A model generated the notes under the pieces. The model did no database searches. It worked only from the letters and a program-made list of their open reading frames with translations, and was not told the DNA's origin. This document shows, in pieces, positions 39,662 to 49,013 of a stretch of DNA of 64,000 nt. Origin of the DNA: Phil1 sp040767925 (GTDB taxonomy: Bacteria > Bacillota > Clostridia > Christensenellales > CAG-138); assembly GCA_040767925.1 (NCBI GenBank), contig JAXGNN010000003.1:248001-312000 (forward strand), given 5' to 3'. The position numbers were made by a program, and so were the translations under genes. Numbering within the stretch: position 1 is the stretch's first letter; each line of letters begins with the position of its first letter.

Positions 39662-40576
39662 TTAACCCTGCGCGAGGGGCCTGACCGGCCGCGCCTCGAT
39701 ATACCCGCGGTACCCCATCGGGGCGAGCTGGAAGCGCGGCGCGTCCTCGTCCGCCCACTCGTAGCCGTACAGCGTCGGGTCGAACGCCTTCATCATCTCC
39801 CACATGTCCCCGATGGCCTCGCCGAAGTCGTCGTCCTCAAACGGCGGACCCTGGAACACCATCATTTTGCACGGCTCGAATTCGGTTATTTCGTACCCCT
39901 CCGGGACCGGCTTGTCGTAGTCGAGAGGGAGCTCCACGCCCTGCACATACTGCGACGTGCCGCTCTTGATGAGGCGCTCGGGCAGCCACATGCCGATGGG
40001 CTCGTAGAGCGCTTCCTTCACGCTCGTCAGCACGCCCCAGACGTCGCAGCCGACCTCCTCGCAGTATTCGAAATACTCCGTGGCCTTGGCGCCTCGTCTG
40101 AGCAACACCTTGCGCGCCGGCCGCTCGACAACCTGAACGAATACGGGTTTTAAGTTGGTTTGGGTCATTCCTTGCTCTCCCTGCATGTTCGTATGGCGAT
40201 AATCGCTGGCCTTGTAGGGGATAAAAAGCCGGATGGGCGGGGTTTTCACCGCGTACTTTTTCGGGGAGATCCCGAACTGCCGCGAAAACGCCTTCGTGAA
40301 GCCTTCGTGCGAGTCGAACACGAAATCGAACGCCACGTCGACGATCTTCGGCTTGCCGTCCCGCAGCACGAGCGCCGCGCGGGACAGGCGCAATGCGCGG
40401 ATGTACGCGAACGGCGTTTTGCCGACCCATTCGCTGAACAGCCGCTCGCTGTGCCACGGGGAATAGCCTGCAGCCTTCGCGAGCTGCGCGAGCGCGATGG
40501 GCTCCGCGATGTGCGCCTCGATGTAATCCTGCATCCTTCTCACGGCGAGCACCGCCTCATTCGTTTCCATGATCAT
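39662..40576 (-). CDS. AraC family regulator with GyrI-like effector domain
   Basis: A Rob/SoxS-like regulator joined to a small-molecule-binding domain. The 304-residue protein has two HTH motifs at the N terminus (IALAQLAKAAGYSPWHSERL and IVDVAFDFVFDSHEGFTKAF, with FSRQFGISPKKY), then a C-terminal GyrI-like domain (KPVFVQVVERPARKVLL, GMWLPERLI, VPEGYEITEFEPCKMMVFQG). Such proteins often control multidrug efflux, and the ABC exporter gene lies just downstream behind its own promoter. I chose ATG 40576 after GGGAGG; 40570 is also possible. Confidence 0.88.
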   Translation of the reverse strand: MIMETNEAVLAVRRMQDYIEAHIAEPIALAQLAKAAGYSPWHSERLFSEWVGKTPFAYIRALRLSRAALVLRDGKPKIVDVAFDFVFDSHEGFTKAFSRQFGISPKKYAVKTPPIRLFIPYKASDYRHTNMQGEQGMTQTNLKPVFVQVVERPARKVLLRRGAKATEYFEYCEEVGCDVWGVLTSVKEALYEPIGMWLPERLIKSGTSQYVQGVELPLDYDKPVPEGYEITEFEPCKMMVFQGPPFEDDDFGEAIGDMWEMMKAFDPTLYGYEWADEDAPRFQLAPMGYRGYIEARPVRPLAQG

Positions 40577-40779
40577 CACCACCTCCCCCAGCATACGCTT
40601 TTTGCCCGCGCGTTTCTTGAACGGAATTGCGATTTTTTCATCGTGTTTTTCATCGTGAACCTGTCTCCTATTCATACTATACCCCCTTCCGCGCGGCTTT
40701 GCATAGGGGGAAGCCGCCCGGCCCCTTTTGGGGCGCCATCCGTCAAAAATGACGAATGTACGCGAAATACCAAAGTTTA

Positions 40780-40808
40780 TTGACATAACGGCATTTTGAA
40801 ACTATACT
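40780..40808 (+). promoter_or_regulatory. Strong promoter of the SpaA-repeat adhesin
   Basis: TTGACA (40780-40785), 17 nt, TATACT (40803-40808). The leader to ATG 40868 is about 50 nt, with GAGAGGG before the start. Confidence 0.85.
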
Positions 40809-40867
40809 GATTAAGAATGTTTCGCAAAGTTAAACGCAAAAATATTTCCTTTTGAGAGGGACCTTCC

Positions 40868-43800
40868 ATGAAGAAAAGACTCGTTTCCCACCTGCTCGTC
40901 GCCGCGCTGATCCTCGCGCAGCTCTTTGTGTCCGTCCACCCCGCGCTCGCGGAGGGAGAACGGGACGTGCTGGCGCTCGCCGAACCCCTAATCGAGATTA
41001 CGGGCTCGAGCTTCACGGTTTACGACAGCCTGGGCAACCCAATTGCGGACCACAGCAACATCCCGCAGAACGCGAATATCAAAATCGGCTATAATTTCAG
41101 GGTGCTTGACGCCGCCCTAGAATCGGACGACGTCAGGGAGGGCGACTTTTTTACGATAAACCTGCCCGAGGCGCTGACCAATATCGCGAGCTTTGCCCCG
41201 GTGCCCGCACCCGGAATGCCCCTCGAGGTCGTAAACCCGAATGACGGCCAAACGTATACGCTGGGTCATCTGACCATCACAGCGGATGGAACGGCGACAG
41301 TCACCTTCGCGGAGGACGTCGAGCATCTTTCCGATGTGACGACCAGCTTCACGATCGAAGGCTCGCTCCTCGAAGGCGAAATCGGGGACGACACGGCGGT
41401 CGAGTTCGAGCTTTGGGCCGACGGCGTCGTTTACCGTGTGGGCTTTGAGGACGACCCCGTCCCGCCCGAGGCGAAGATCGAGAAAAGCGGCAGCTACAAC
41501 GCCGCGGCCAACGAGATCACCTGGACCGTCACCGTCGACTCCGGCGGGCCCGCGGTCACGGTCGAGAACATTACGGTCGTCGATTCGCTCGGGCCGAACC
41601 AGACCTACAAATCTTCCTCCATACCCGGCACGCTCAACGCAAGCGGGGATTATGAATTCACCCTCGCGAGCGTCACCGGCAGGACCAGCTTCACGGTCGT
41701 GACCACGCCGACGGACGGCGCGTTCGGAGCCGAAGGTACTTACAAAGATCTTGAAAACGACGCGTATCTGTATGTCGAAGGTTTCGCCGAGCCGCTCGCA
41801 AGCGTCCACGCGACCGTCAGAATCACCACGGACTGGGTAAGGAAGAGCGGCGTCGCGCGCAACGCCGGCGGCGTCAACTACATCGACTGGACCATCACCA
41901 TCAACAACAACCGCCGCGCGATTCCCGCGGGCGCGAGCGTGTCGGACACGCTCGCGACGTACCTCGTGCTGGACGCCTCCACCATACGGCGCAACGGGAA
42001 CCTCGCCTCGTCCTATGGGGATACGGTGGCCACAACGGCCTCCGCCTTCACCTATACCTTCGCCGCCGCGACGAGCGCCGTCGAGGTGATCACGTTCACC
42101 ACCTCGGTCGACGACGCCTATTATACGCAGCAGGCCGTGACGAACTTCGCCAATACGGGCACGCTCACGATCGGCACGAACAGCTACAGCCAGCAGTCCT
42201 CGGGCGTCAGCGTCGGCACGAGCCTCGTCGCCAAACGCGGCGCCGGCTACGACGCGGCCACGCAGCTCCTGACGTGGGAGATCGAGGTCAACCGGAACGG
42301 AAGGGCGATCGAGGACGCCTACGTCACGGATGCGATCGGCGCGAATCAGTCCTTTGAAACCGCCTTTGTACCGATGATCCGCAATGGCAGCGGCACCCCG
42401 GTGGAACTGACGCCCGCCTCCTCCGCGGCCGCGGCCCAGGCGGGAACAAACACCTACTATTACGACAGCAATACCCGTCGGCTCACCGTCGGCCTCGGCG
42501 ATATCGCCGCGAGCGACCGCCCCTTCATCACCTTCAAGACCCGTTCGACGAACCCCGCCGCTTACGCTGGCAACAACACGACCGCGTATACGAACGGCAA
42601 CACGATCCTGTACGGCGGGGGCATTCAGCAATCCAACGTCGGCAGCACGAGTCAGAACGCGACGAGCTCGGTGATCGCCAAGGCTTCCACCGCTTACGAC
42701 TACCATGCCCGCGAAATCTCCTGGACGATCACCGTCAACGGCAACGGGATGTCCATGCCCGACGCGACGGTCACCGATATCATACCGGCGGGACAGGCGT
42801 ATGTCGAAGGCTCCCTGCTGATCGACGGCGCGGACCCCGCGGGGCGGCTCACCGTCGGCGGCAACACGCTCACGATCACGCTGGGCGAAATCTCGACGAC
42901 CAGGGTCATCACGTTCAGGACCCGCGTCACCGACCCGAGCGTATTCCTCACGACGAACGGGGACGTCACCTTCACAAACCGCGCGGAGTTGGATTCCGGC
43001 ATATCGGGTTCCGGCATGCCGTTCGCCAACGCCTATTACACGGTCCCCAACAAGCCTATCGTAAAGAATCTCCGGGAGGAATATACGCCCGCGAACGGCT
43101 ATATCGGCTGGGAAGCCTACGTCAACCCCAACCAGGCGCCCATGCTGAACGCGCGCCTCATCGATTCCCTGCAGTCCGGGCTTGAACTGGACGTCGATTC
43201 CGTCAGGCTCTACTACTGGAACCAGAGCGCGACGGGCGCGATGAGCCTCGGCGACGAGGTCCTCGCGGACGATTACAGCTTCACCTACGATTACGGCACG
43301 CGCGTGTTCACAATCACGCTGCCCGACGGCGCGCAGGGCTACCGCCTCGTTTTCAACACCGACGTGCTCAGGCCCGGCACCTACAGCAACACGATCGGCT
43401 TTAGCGGCACCTATACCGACAACGACGGGGCCAACTCCACCTATTTCGTGACGGAAAACGACGTCGCCGTCAGCGGCAGCGGCTGGAACGGCAGCATCAC
43501 CGTCACCAAAACGGACGCGAGCGGCAACCCCATCGCCCTGCCCGCCGTGTTCGAGCTGCTCGACAGCATGGGCAACGTGAAAACCACGCTCGAGACCGAC
43601 GCGAACGGCGTCGCCGTATTCGGCAGGCTCAAGCTTCGCACGTATTATATCCGGGAGAGGCGAGCGCCGCTCGGCTACCGGGTCGACTCCACGGCATACG
43701 AGGTCACCGTCTCCGGCGATACGCAGCAGACGCTCAACAGGACCATCAGCATCAGCAACGAGCCGCTGACGGCCTCCGTCACCCTCCATAAGACGGACGG

Positions 43801-45049
43801 GGACGGCGTCGCCCTAACCGGCGGCCTGTTCAGGATCTACCGCGCCTCGGACACGGCTTTTGAAACGCCCCTGCAGAGCGCGTCCGCCGAGAACGGCGTC
43901 ATCCGCTTCACGGGTCTCGTTCCGGGCGCTTACGCAGTCCGCGAGATCTCCGCGCCGCTCGGATACGCTCCCTCGGACGAGGTCGTGAGCGTCTCCCTCA
44001 TCGTAAACGAAGAGACGAACACGCTGCCCGACGCCGAAGTGACGGACCCGATCGAAAACGAACTGCTCCGGGCGGGCGTCACCATGCAGAAGACGGGCCT
44101 CAACGGCGTTCCGCTCTCCGGCGGAAGCTTCGCGATCTACGCCGCGTCCGACACGGGCTTCGAGAACGCGCTGCAGACCGTCGCGGCGGCCGACGGTGCG
44201 GTAACGTTTACGGGGCTGCTCGCGGGCACGTACGTCATACGCGAGCTCGCGGCGCCGCTGGGCTATATGCGCGGCACGGAAACCCGCACCGTGACGCTGG
44301 CGCTCGACGAAGGGACGAACACGCTGCCTGACGGGACGGCCGCGCCCATGGCAAACGCGCCGCTGCGTGCCGACATCCTCCTTCGCAAGGTGGACAATGC
44401 GGGCGCGAACCTGACGGGCGGAACCTTCGTCGTCTACGCCGCGCAGGACACGGCCTTCAAAACGCCTTTGCAGGCCGTGAGCGCCGCAAACGGCGTCATC
44501 CGCTTCACCGGGCTGCTGCCTGGCGATTACGCGGTGCGCGAGATCTCGGCGCCCTACGGCTACCGGGCTTCCAGCGAGACCGTGCGCGTCTCCCTGGTGC
44601 TTGACGAACAGACGAACACCCTGCCGAACGCGACGGTCGAAACGCCGCTCGTCAACGAACGGGCGTACGGCGCGATCGAACTCAAAAAGGTCGACAGCAA
44701 CAACAGGCCGCTTGCCGGCGCGACCTTCGGCCTGTATACCACGGCGGACTTTCTCGTCGAGCGCGTGACCTCCGACGCAAACGGCATCGTGCTCTTCACG
44801 CATGTGCCCTACGGGTATTACAGGATCCGGGAGCTTTCCGCGCCCGCCGGATACGCGCTCTCGGGCGAAATCCTGGTCGTCGGCGTCGGCGGCCCCGGCG
44901 TCACCCGGGCGAATCCCTATACGATCGTCAACGGCTCCGTCATGAAACCGCCGCAGACCGGCGGCACGGAGCTCCCCCTCGGCCTCGTCCTCATCGCCCT
45001 CGGCACTCTCCTGCTGTTCGCAGCGAGGCGCAGGAACAGGGACAGTTAA
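40868..45049 (+). CDS. Sortase-anchored SpaA/Cna-B repeat surface adhesin
   Basis: A 1,393-residue cell-wall protein. It has a signal peptide (about 1-28), an adhesin head with collagen-binding/SdrG-like folds (FTVYDSLGNPI, then DUF11-like repeats of the type ITWTVTVDSGG and YVTDAIGANQS), and from about residue 875 five SpaA/Cna-B domains marked by Lys in TVTKTDASGNP, TLHKTDGDG, TMQKTGLNG and ELKKVDSNN and by YVIREL or YAVREISAP endings. The three central domains are about 104 residues each and very alike. It ends with a PPQTGG sorting motif, a hydrophobic segment and RRRNRDS. No sortase gene is in this window. Confidence 0.92.
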   Translation: MKKRLVSHLLVAALILAQLFVSVHPALAEGERDVLALAEPLIEITGSSFTVYDSLGNPIADHSNIPQNANIKIGYNFRVLDAALESDDVREGDFFTINLPEALTNIASFAPVPAPGMPLEVVNPNDGQTYTLGHLTITADGTATVTFAEDVEHLSDVTTSFTIEGSLLEGEIGDDTAVEFELWADGVVYRVGFEDDPVPPEAKIEKSGSYNAAANEITWTVTVDSGGPAVTVENITVVDSLGPNQTYKSSSIPGTLNASGDYEFTLASVTGRTSFTVVTTPTDGAFGAEGTYKDLENDAYLYVEGFAEPLASVHATVRITTDWVRKSGVARNAGGVNYIDWTITINNNRRAIPAGASVSDTLATYLVLDASTIRRNGNLASSYGDTVATTASAFTYTFAAATSAVEVITFTTSVDDAYYTQQAVTNFANTGTLTIGTNSYSQQSSGVSVGTSLVAKRGAGYDAATQLLTWEIEVNRNGRAIEDAYVTDAIGANQSFETAFVPMIRNGSGTPVELTPASSAAAAQAGTNTYYYDSNTRRLTVGLGDIAASDRPFITFKTRSTNPAAYAGNNTTAYTNGNTILYGGGIQQSNVGSTSQNATSSVIAKASTAYDYHAREISWTITVNGNGMSMPDATVTDIIPAGQAYVEGSLLIDGADPAGRLTVGGNTLTITLGEISTTRVITFRTRVTDPSVFLTTNGDVTFTNRAELDSGISGSGMPFANAYYTVPNKPIVKNLREEYTPANGYIGWEAYVNPNQAPMLNARLIDSLQSGLELDVDSVRLYYWNQSATGAMSLGDEVLADDYSFTYDYGTRVFTITLPDGAQGYRLVFNTDVLRPGTYSNTIGFSGTYTDNDGANSTYFVTENDVAVSGSGWNGSITVTKTDASGNPIALPAVFELLDSMGNVKTTLETDANGVAVFGRLKLRTYYIRERRAPLGYRVDSTAYEVTVSGDTQQTLNRTISISNEPLTASVTLHKTDGDGVALTGGLFRIYRASDTAFETPLQSASAENGVIRFTGLVPGAYAVREISAPLGYAPSDEVVSVSLIVNEETNTLPDAEVTDPIENELLRAGVTMQKTGLNGVPLSGGSFAIYAASDTGFENALQTVAAADGAVTFTGLLAGTYVIRELAAPLGYMRGTETRTVTLALDEGTNTLPDGTAAPMANAPLRADILLRKVDNAGANLTGGTFVVYAAQDTAFKTPLQAVSAANGVIRFTGLLPGDYAVREISAPYGYRASSETVRVSLVLDEQTNTLPNATVETPLVNERAYGAIELKKVDSNNRPLAGATFGLYTTADFLVERVTSDANGIVLFTHVPYGYYRIRELSAPAGYALSGEILVVGVGGPGVTRANPYTIVNGSVMKPPQTGGTELPLGLVLIALGTLLLFAARRRNRDS

Positions 45050-45069
45050 TCCAAAAAACCGGCCGTAAG

Positions 45070-45098
45070 GAGCCTGCCGCAACCGGCAGGCTCTTTTA
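45070..45098 (+). terminator. Terminator of the adhesin gene
   Basis: GAGCCTGCCG and CGGCAGGCTC form a perfect 10-bp stem with a CAAC loop, followed by TTTTAT. Confidence 0.92.
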
Positions 45099-45208
45099 TC
45101 GCCGCGCGCCGTTTTCATTTTTCATTTTTTAAGAGCATAGGCGCATTCCGGCGAAGGAATGCTAAGCCCATCGCAACCGGAACGCGAAAAACCCGAGGGG
45201 ATGAAACG

Positions 45209-47092
45209 ATGGCCGAAACGGAGAAAAAAACGAATCGCCTGGGCGGCGAAACATCGCCGTATTTGCTCGAGCACGCCCTTAACCCCGTGGACTGGTTCCC
45301 CTGGGGCGAGGAAGCGTTTGAAAAGGCGAGAAAAGAGGACAAGCCCGTCTTCCTCTCCGTCGGCTACTCGACATGCCACTGGTGCCACGTCATGGCGCGC
45401 GAGAGCTTCGAGGACGGCGAGGTCGCGCGCGTCCTCAACGAGGGCTTCGTCCCCATCAAGGTGGACCGCGAGGAAAGGCCGGACGTCGACTCCGTCTACA
45501 TGCTCGCGTGCGAAACGATGACGGGAAACGGCGGCTGGCCTTTAAGCGTGTTTATGGACGCCGCGGGAAAGCCTTTTTACGCGGGGACGTATTTCCCCAG
45601 GCGCAGCTTTTTAAAGCTTCTCGCGTCCGTACGAGACGCGTGGGAGAACGGCAGGACGCAGCTTTTGCGGCGCGCGGAAAAGCTGGCGGGGCTCATCAGC
45701 TCCGGCGGGCCGTACGGCGACGCGCCGGAGGGCGCGCCCATCCGGCAGGCGGTGCAGATCTATAAAAGGAATTTTGACCCGCAGTTCGGCGGTTTTGGCA
45801 ACGCGCCGAAATTTCCCGCGCCGCACAACCTGATGTTCCTCATGAGCGTCGCGCCGGAGCTCGCCGAAAAAACGCTCGCATGCATGTTCCGCGGCGGCAT
45901 GTTCGACCACGTCGGCGGCGGCTTCTGCCGCTATTCGACCGACCGGTTCTGGCTGGTGCCGCATTTCGAAAAGATGCTTTATGACAACGCCCTAATCGCC
46001 ATGGCGTATCTCACGGCGTTCGAGGCGAGCGAAAAGCCGCTCTACCGCTCGGTCGCGGAGCGCATCTTTCAATATCTCGAGCGGGAGATGCGCGCGCCGG
46101 ACGGCGGCTTCTTTTCGGCGCAGGACGCGGACAGCGAGGGCGTCGAGGGGAAATACTACGTTTTCACGCCGGATGAAATCATAGCTCTTCTCGGCGAGGA
46201 GGACGGCGCGCGCTTCTCGGCGCGCTACGGCATCACCCCCGTGGGCAATTTCGAGGGCGGGAGCATCCCCAACCTCATCGGTTCGGACGATTCCGACGCC
46301 GGCGCGGACGCGCTGATCCCCAAGGTCTACGATTACCGCAGGCAACGCGTCCCTCCGCACACCGACAAAAAGAAACTGACCGCGTGGAACGCGCTGGCCG
46401 CCGCGGCGTACGCCATGGCCGCGCGCATACTAAAGCACGACGGCTATGCGGAAACCGCGAAGGAAACCATCTCCTTCATCGAGCGCGAGCTCGCCGAGGG
46501 CGACGCGCTGTATGTCGGCACGACGGAAGGCAAACGCTCCGCCGCGGGCTTCCTGCCGGACTACGCCTACTATATTTTCGCGTTGATACAGGCCTACGAA
46601 GCCACGCTCGAGGAAAAATACCTTTCCCGCGCGGCGGAGCTCGCAACCGCCGCATGGCGGCTTTTCTGGGACGGGGAAAGCGGCGGGTTCTATTTTTCCG
46701 GCGAAAACAACGAAAGCCTCATCGCGCGGCCGAAGGAGAGCTACGACGGCGCCATGCCCTCGGGCAACTCGGTCATGGCGTACAACCTCATCCGCCTCGC
46801 GCTGCTCACGGAGGACGCCGCTTTCGGCGAAAGGGCGCGGCTGCAGTCCGCCTTCATGAATCGCCTGGCCGCGGCCTACCCCACGGGCTACGGGTTTTAC
46901 CTTTACGCCGCGCTGCCCGTCAAAAAAATCATCTGCGCGACGAACGACAAAAACAGGCTGCGCGCGCTGCGCATCCGCTCCGACTGGGCGTTCAGGCTCT
47001 TGGACAACCCGGAGTATCCGATCCTCGATTCACGAACCACATATTATGTCTGCGACGAGGGCGGCTGCCGCCCGCCGACGCACGAGCTTTGA
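45209..47092 (+). CDS. DUF255 thioredoxin-like/epimerase-like protein (YyaL)
   Basis: A conserved protein of uncertain function. The 627-residue product has LGGETSPYLLEHALNPVDWF at the N terminus, a thioredoxin-like fold with the CxxC motif SVGYSTCHWCHVMARESF near residue 60, VDREERPDVDSVYMLACE, and a long (alpha/alpha)6 barrel resembling N-acylglucosamine 2-epimerase (GGFCRYSTDRFWLVPHFEKM). The length matches the family. GAGGGG precedes ATG 45209. It stands alone between the adhesin terminator and the small gene at 47252. Confidence 0.93.
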   Translation: MAETEKKTNRLGGETSPYLLEHALNPVDWFPWGEEAFEKARKEDKPVFLSVGYSTCHWCHVMARESFEDGEVARVLNEGFVPIKVDREERPDVDSVYMLACETMTGNGGWPLSVFMDAAGKPFYAGTYFPRRSFLKLLASVRDAWENGRTQLLRRAEKLAGLISSGGPYGDAPEGAPIRQAVQIYKRNFDPQFGGFGNAPKFPAPHNLMFLMSVAPELAEKTLACMFRGGMFDHVGGGFCRYSTDRFWLVPHFEKMLYDNALIAMAYLTAFEASEKPLYRSVAERIFQYLEREMRAPDGGFFSAQDADSEGVEGKYYVFTPDEIIALLGEEDGARFSARYGITPVGNFEGGSIPNLIGSDDSDAGADALIPKVYDYRRQRVPPHTDKKKLTAWNALAAAAYAMAARILKHDGYAETAKETISFIERELAEGDALYVGTTEGKRSAAGFLPDYAYYIFALIQAYEATLEEKYLSRAAELATAAWRLFWDGESGGFYFSGENNESLIARPKESYDGAMPSGNSVMAYNLIRLALLTEDAAFGERARLQSAFMNRLAAAYPTGYGFYLYAALPVKKIICATNDKNRLRALRIRSDWAFRLLDNPEYPILDSRTTYYVCDEGGCRPPTHEL

Positions 47093-47251
47093 GGGATATG
47101 CCTGAAAAGGCCGTTTTCTCAAGCTTTTTAGAGCGGCCGCCGCGTTTCATGTTTATGGAATCCTCAAGCTCTCTGTATTGCCTTCATATGGCTTCCCGCG
47201 CGGCGCATCCTTTCGGGAAGCATCGTGCACACTAGAGGCGAGGTGATTGAA

Positions 47252-47437
47252 ATGAAGTCGTATTCGGAAAGCCCGGAGCTTCCGCTCGGTTTAGGCATGG
47301 CGCTGGCGCAGAACCTTCAGGCGATGCACCACTTCACAAGCCTTTCGAGGGAACAGCAGCAGGCGATCATCGACCAGACGCACGCCATCGGCTCCAAGAA
47401 AGAAATGCGGTCGTTTGTAAACAATATGATACGCTGA
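47252..47437 (+). CDS. Small conserved Clostridia protein
   Basis: The function is unknown. The 61-residue product has LPLGLGMALAQNLQAMHHF and LSREQQQAIIDQTHAIGSK, a pattern seen in small helical proteins widely encoded in Clostridia. I chose ATG 47252, 6 nt after GAGGTG; a GTG or similar start at 47225 is less likely. A terminator with a 9-bp stem follows directly. The upstream gap 47093-47251 holds a GCTTCCCG/CGGGAAGC hairpin but no other gene. Confidence 0.75.
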   Translation: MKSYSESPELPLGLGMALAQNLQAMHHFTSLSREQQQAIIDQTHAIGSKKEMRSFVNNMIR

Positions 47438-47446
47438 CCGGGCGCG

Positions 47447-47471
47447 GGCCCGCCGGAACGGCGGGCCTTTT
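47447..47471 (+). terminator. Terminator of the small gene
   Basis: GGCCCGCCG and CGGCGGGCC form a perfect 9-bp stem with a GAA loop, followed by TTTTCC. Confidence 0.88.
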
Positions 47472-47547
47472 CCATATATACGATCGCGGGCGCCGCGTTG
47501 ACAGGCTTTACGCCTGACAGGATATACAACGCGTCTCCTTCCGCCGC

Positions 47548-47575
47548 ACAGGCGCGGTATACGGTGCATATACTA
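47548..47575 (+). promoter_or_regulatory. Possible sigma-K-type promoter of the cupin gene
   Basis: AC at 47548-47549, 17 nt, then CATATACTA at 47567-47575 matches the sigma-K pattern AC-N16/17-CATAnnnTA. A sigma-A alternative (TATACT) overlaps. The neighbouring CotF-like gene makes a mother-cell promoter reasonable, but the motif is short. Confidence 0.4.
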
Positions 47576-47602
47576 TACAAGAAATCCGAAAGGAGCTAAG
47601 GT

Positions 47603-48049
47603 ATGTACCGTCAAAACAGCTGCGCCCAGAAACCGTCTCCGGATCACGGGCCGGAGCCGTATATCATCGATATCGCGCAATCGGCCGATCAGAACCAGAA
47701 TTTCCGCAGCGTCATCTGGACCGGGAAGCACCTGCAGACGACGCTGATGAGCATACCCGCAGGCTGCGACATCGGGGTGGAAATGCACGCCGCGGCCGAC
47801 CAGCTCCTTTACATCGAAAGCGGCCGGGCCGTGGTGAAGATGGGCTCCTGCAAGGAAAAGCTCGATTTGCAGCGCAACATCGCCAAAGGCTTTGCGGTGC
47901 TCATCCCCGCGGGCACATGGCATAACGTCATCAATTCCGCGAACGCGCCTCTCAAGCTCTTTTCCGTCTATGCGCCGCCGCAGCATCCGAGGGGCGCCGT
48001 GCACGCGACGAAAGCCGCCGCCGAAGCCGCCGAGCGCAAGCGCGGCTGA
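47603..48049 (+). CDS. Cupin domain protein
   Basis: A single-domain cupin of 148 residues. The double-stranded beta-helix motifs are visible as LMSIPAGCDIGVEMHAAADQ (first metal-binding strand; it has Glu and His) and VLIPAGTWHNVINSANAPLK (second, with the late His). Activity cannot be predicted. AAAGGAG lies 7 nt before ATG 47603. It is followed by a strong terminator, then a CotF-like gene, and may be expressed during sporulation. Confidence 0.85.
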   Translation: MYRQNSCAQKPSPDHGPEPYIIDIAQSADQNQNFRSVIWTGKHLQTTLMSIPAGCDIGVEMHAAADQLLYIESGRAVVKMGSCKEKLDLQRNIAKGFAVLIPAGTWHNVINSANAPLKLFSVYAPPQHPRGAVHATKAAAEAAERKRG

Positions 48050-48077
48050 ACCCCGCGCCTAGATGAAACTGCTCCTT

Positions 48078-48103
48078 TCGCCCCCGCAGGGGCGATTTTT
48101 TTT
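48078..48103 (+). terminator. Terminator of the cupin gene
   Basis: TCGCCCC and GGGGCGA form a 7-bp stem with a CGCA loop, followed by eight T residues. Confidence 0.93.
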
Positions 48104-48195
48104 GCCGGAATCTGGCGGTAAATGGAAACCCGTTCCAACAGGCCGGACTGCATAATGCGGATTCCCGCGCTTCATAATAAGCCCGAGGTGATGAC

Positions 48196-48834
48196 ATGAC
48201 ACTGAACCAAAAAGAGTCGACGTTGCTTAAGGATCTGCGGACCCAGGAGCAAATCTGCGTCGATAAGTACACCAAGTATTCAAACGAAGCCTGCGACGCA
48301 CAGCTCAAAACCCTGTTCTCGCAGATACGCGACCGCGAGCAGCAGCATATCCAGACGCTCGATCAGATCGCGTCCGGCACCGTGCCGCAGATGCAGGCGG
48401 GTTCGCAACAGCAGCAGCCGCAGATGCAGGCCGGCTCGCAACAGCAGCAGCCGCAAATGCAGGCCGGCTCGCAACAGCAGTCCCAAAGCGGCTCGCAGCA
48501 GCAGGGCTCCTGGCAACAGCAGCCGCAGATGCAGGCGAAATCGCAGCAGCAATCCCAGATGCAGGCCGGCTCGCAGCAGCAGTCTCAGAGCGGCGCGCAG
48601 CAGCCCGCGCAGTTCAAACCCTCCAACTGCTCCGCGCAGGAAAAACAGAAGGACGCTTACCTGTGCCAAGACGCGCTTTCCACCGAAAAGCATGTTTCCG
48701 CCACCTACAACACATGCATCTTCGAGTTCACGGACTGCAAAGTCAGAGAAGCGCTCAACCACATCCAGAAGGAAGAGCAGCAGCACGGCGAGCAACTCTA
48801 CAACTACATGTCCGCCAACGGCATGTACAGCTGA
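48196..48834 (+). CDS. CotF-like spore coat protein with Gln-rich insert
   Basis: CotF-family proteins are spore-coat proteins with a ferritin-like helical bundle. The 212-residue product has helices LNQKESTLLKDLRTQEQICV and LKTLFSQIRDREQQHIQTLD (residues 1-60) and, after a long insert, LCQDALSTEKHVSATYNTCI and ALNHIQKEEQQHGEQLYNYM (about 150-205). Between them lies about 85 residues of Gln/Ser/Ala repeats built on QMQAGSQQQQP. The helical halves keep the paired Glu and His residues of the fold. AGGTGATGAC precedes ATG 48196. Confidence 0.85.
   Translation: MTLNQKESTLLKDLRTQEQICVDKYTKYSNEACDAQLKTLFSQIRDREQQHIQTLDQIASGTVPQMQAGSQQQQPQMQAGSQQQQPQMQAGSQQQSQSGSQQQGSWQQQPQMQAKSQQQSQMQAGSQQQSQSGAQQPAQFKPSNCSAQEKQKDAYLCQDALSTEKHVSATYNTCIFEFTDCKVREALNHIQKEEQQHGEQLYNYMSANGMYS
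48388..48480 (+). repeat. 33-bp tandem repeat in the CotF-like gene
   Basis: Units at 48388-48420 and 48421-48453 and a shorter third at 48454-48480 encode QMQAGSQQQQP. The unit length keeps the reading frame. Less regular related units (QSQSGSQQQ type) continue to about 48600. Confidence 0.85.
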
Positions 48835-48883
48835 CCGTTCTGGCGTTATCGGTGCGCCGCCGGGTATGGCGGCGCGCCGGAAT

Positions 48884-48905
48884 GCCGCTTGCGCGGCCTT
48901 TTTTT
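48884..48905 (+). terminator. Terminator of the CotF-like gene
   Basis: GCCGC and GCGGC form a stem with a TTGC loop, followed by C and seven T residues. A second hairpin (GCGCCGCC/GGCGGCGC) lies just upstream. Confidence 0.85.
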
Positions 48906-48943
48906 ATTCCCTTTCCCTTCCTGTCGGCGGCGAAACATCCCTA

Positions 48944-48991
48944 TTGACTTTTCGTGATTTTCATCTATAATAAGATCAGTAATAATTATTA
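48944..48991 (+). promoter_or_regulatory. perR promoter and Fur/PerR-type operator
   Basis: TTGACT (48944-48949), 16 nt, TATAAT (48966-48971). The palindrome TAATAATTATTA (48980-48991) lies just downstream of the start point and resembles the AT-rich PerR box (TTATAATnATTATAA), indicating autoregulation. Confidence 0.75.
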
Positions 48992-49013
48992 TTCTTTGGA
49001 GAGGAGGCGCGTT

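Noticed and set aside
41117..43789. An 890-codon open frame antisense to the adhesin gene
   Set aside because: It has no Shine-Dalgarno site or recognisable domain, and its Arg/Ala/Asp-rich composition follows from GC-rich codon use on the other strand.
48388..48600. CRISPR-like array
   Set aside because: The repeats are direct, without unique spacers, and encode Gln-rich protein repeats in frame.
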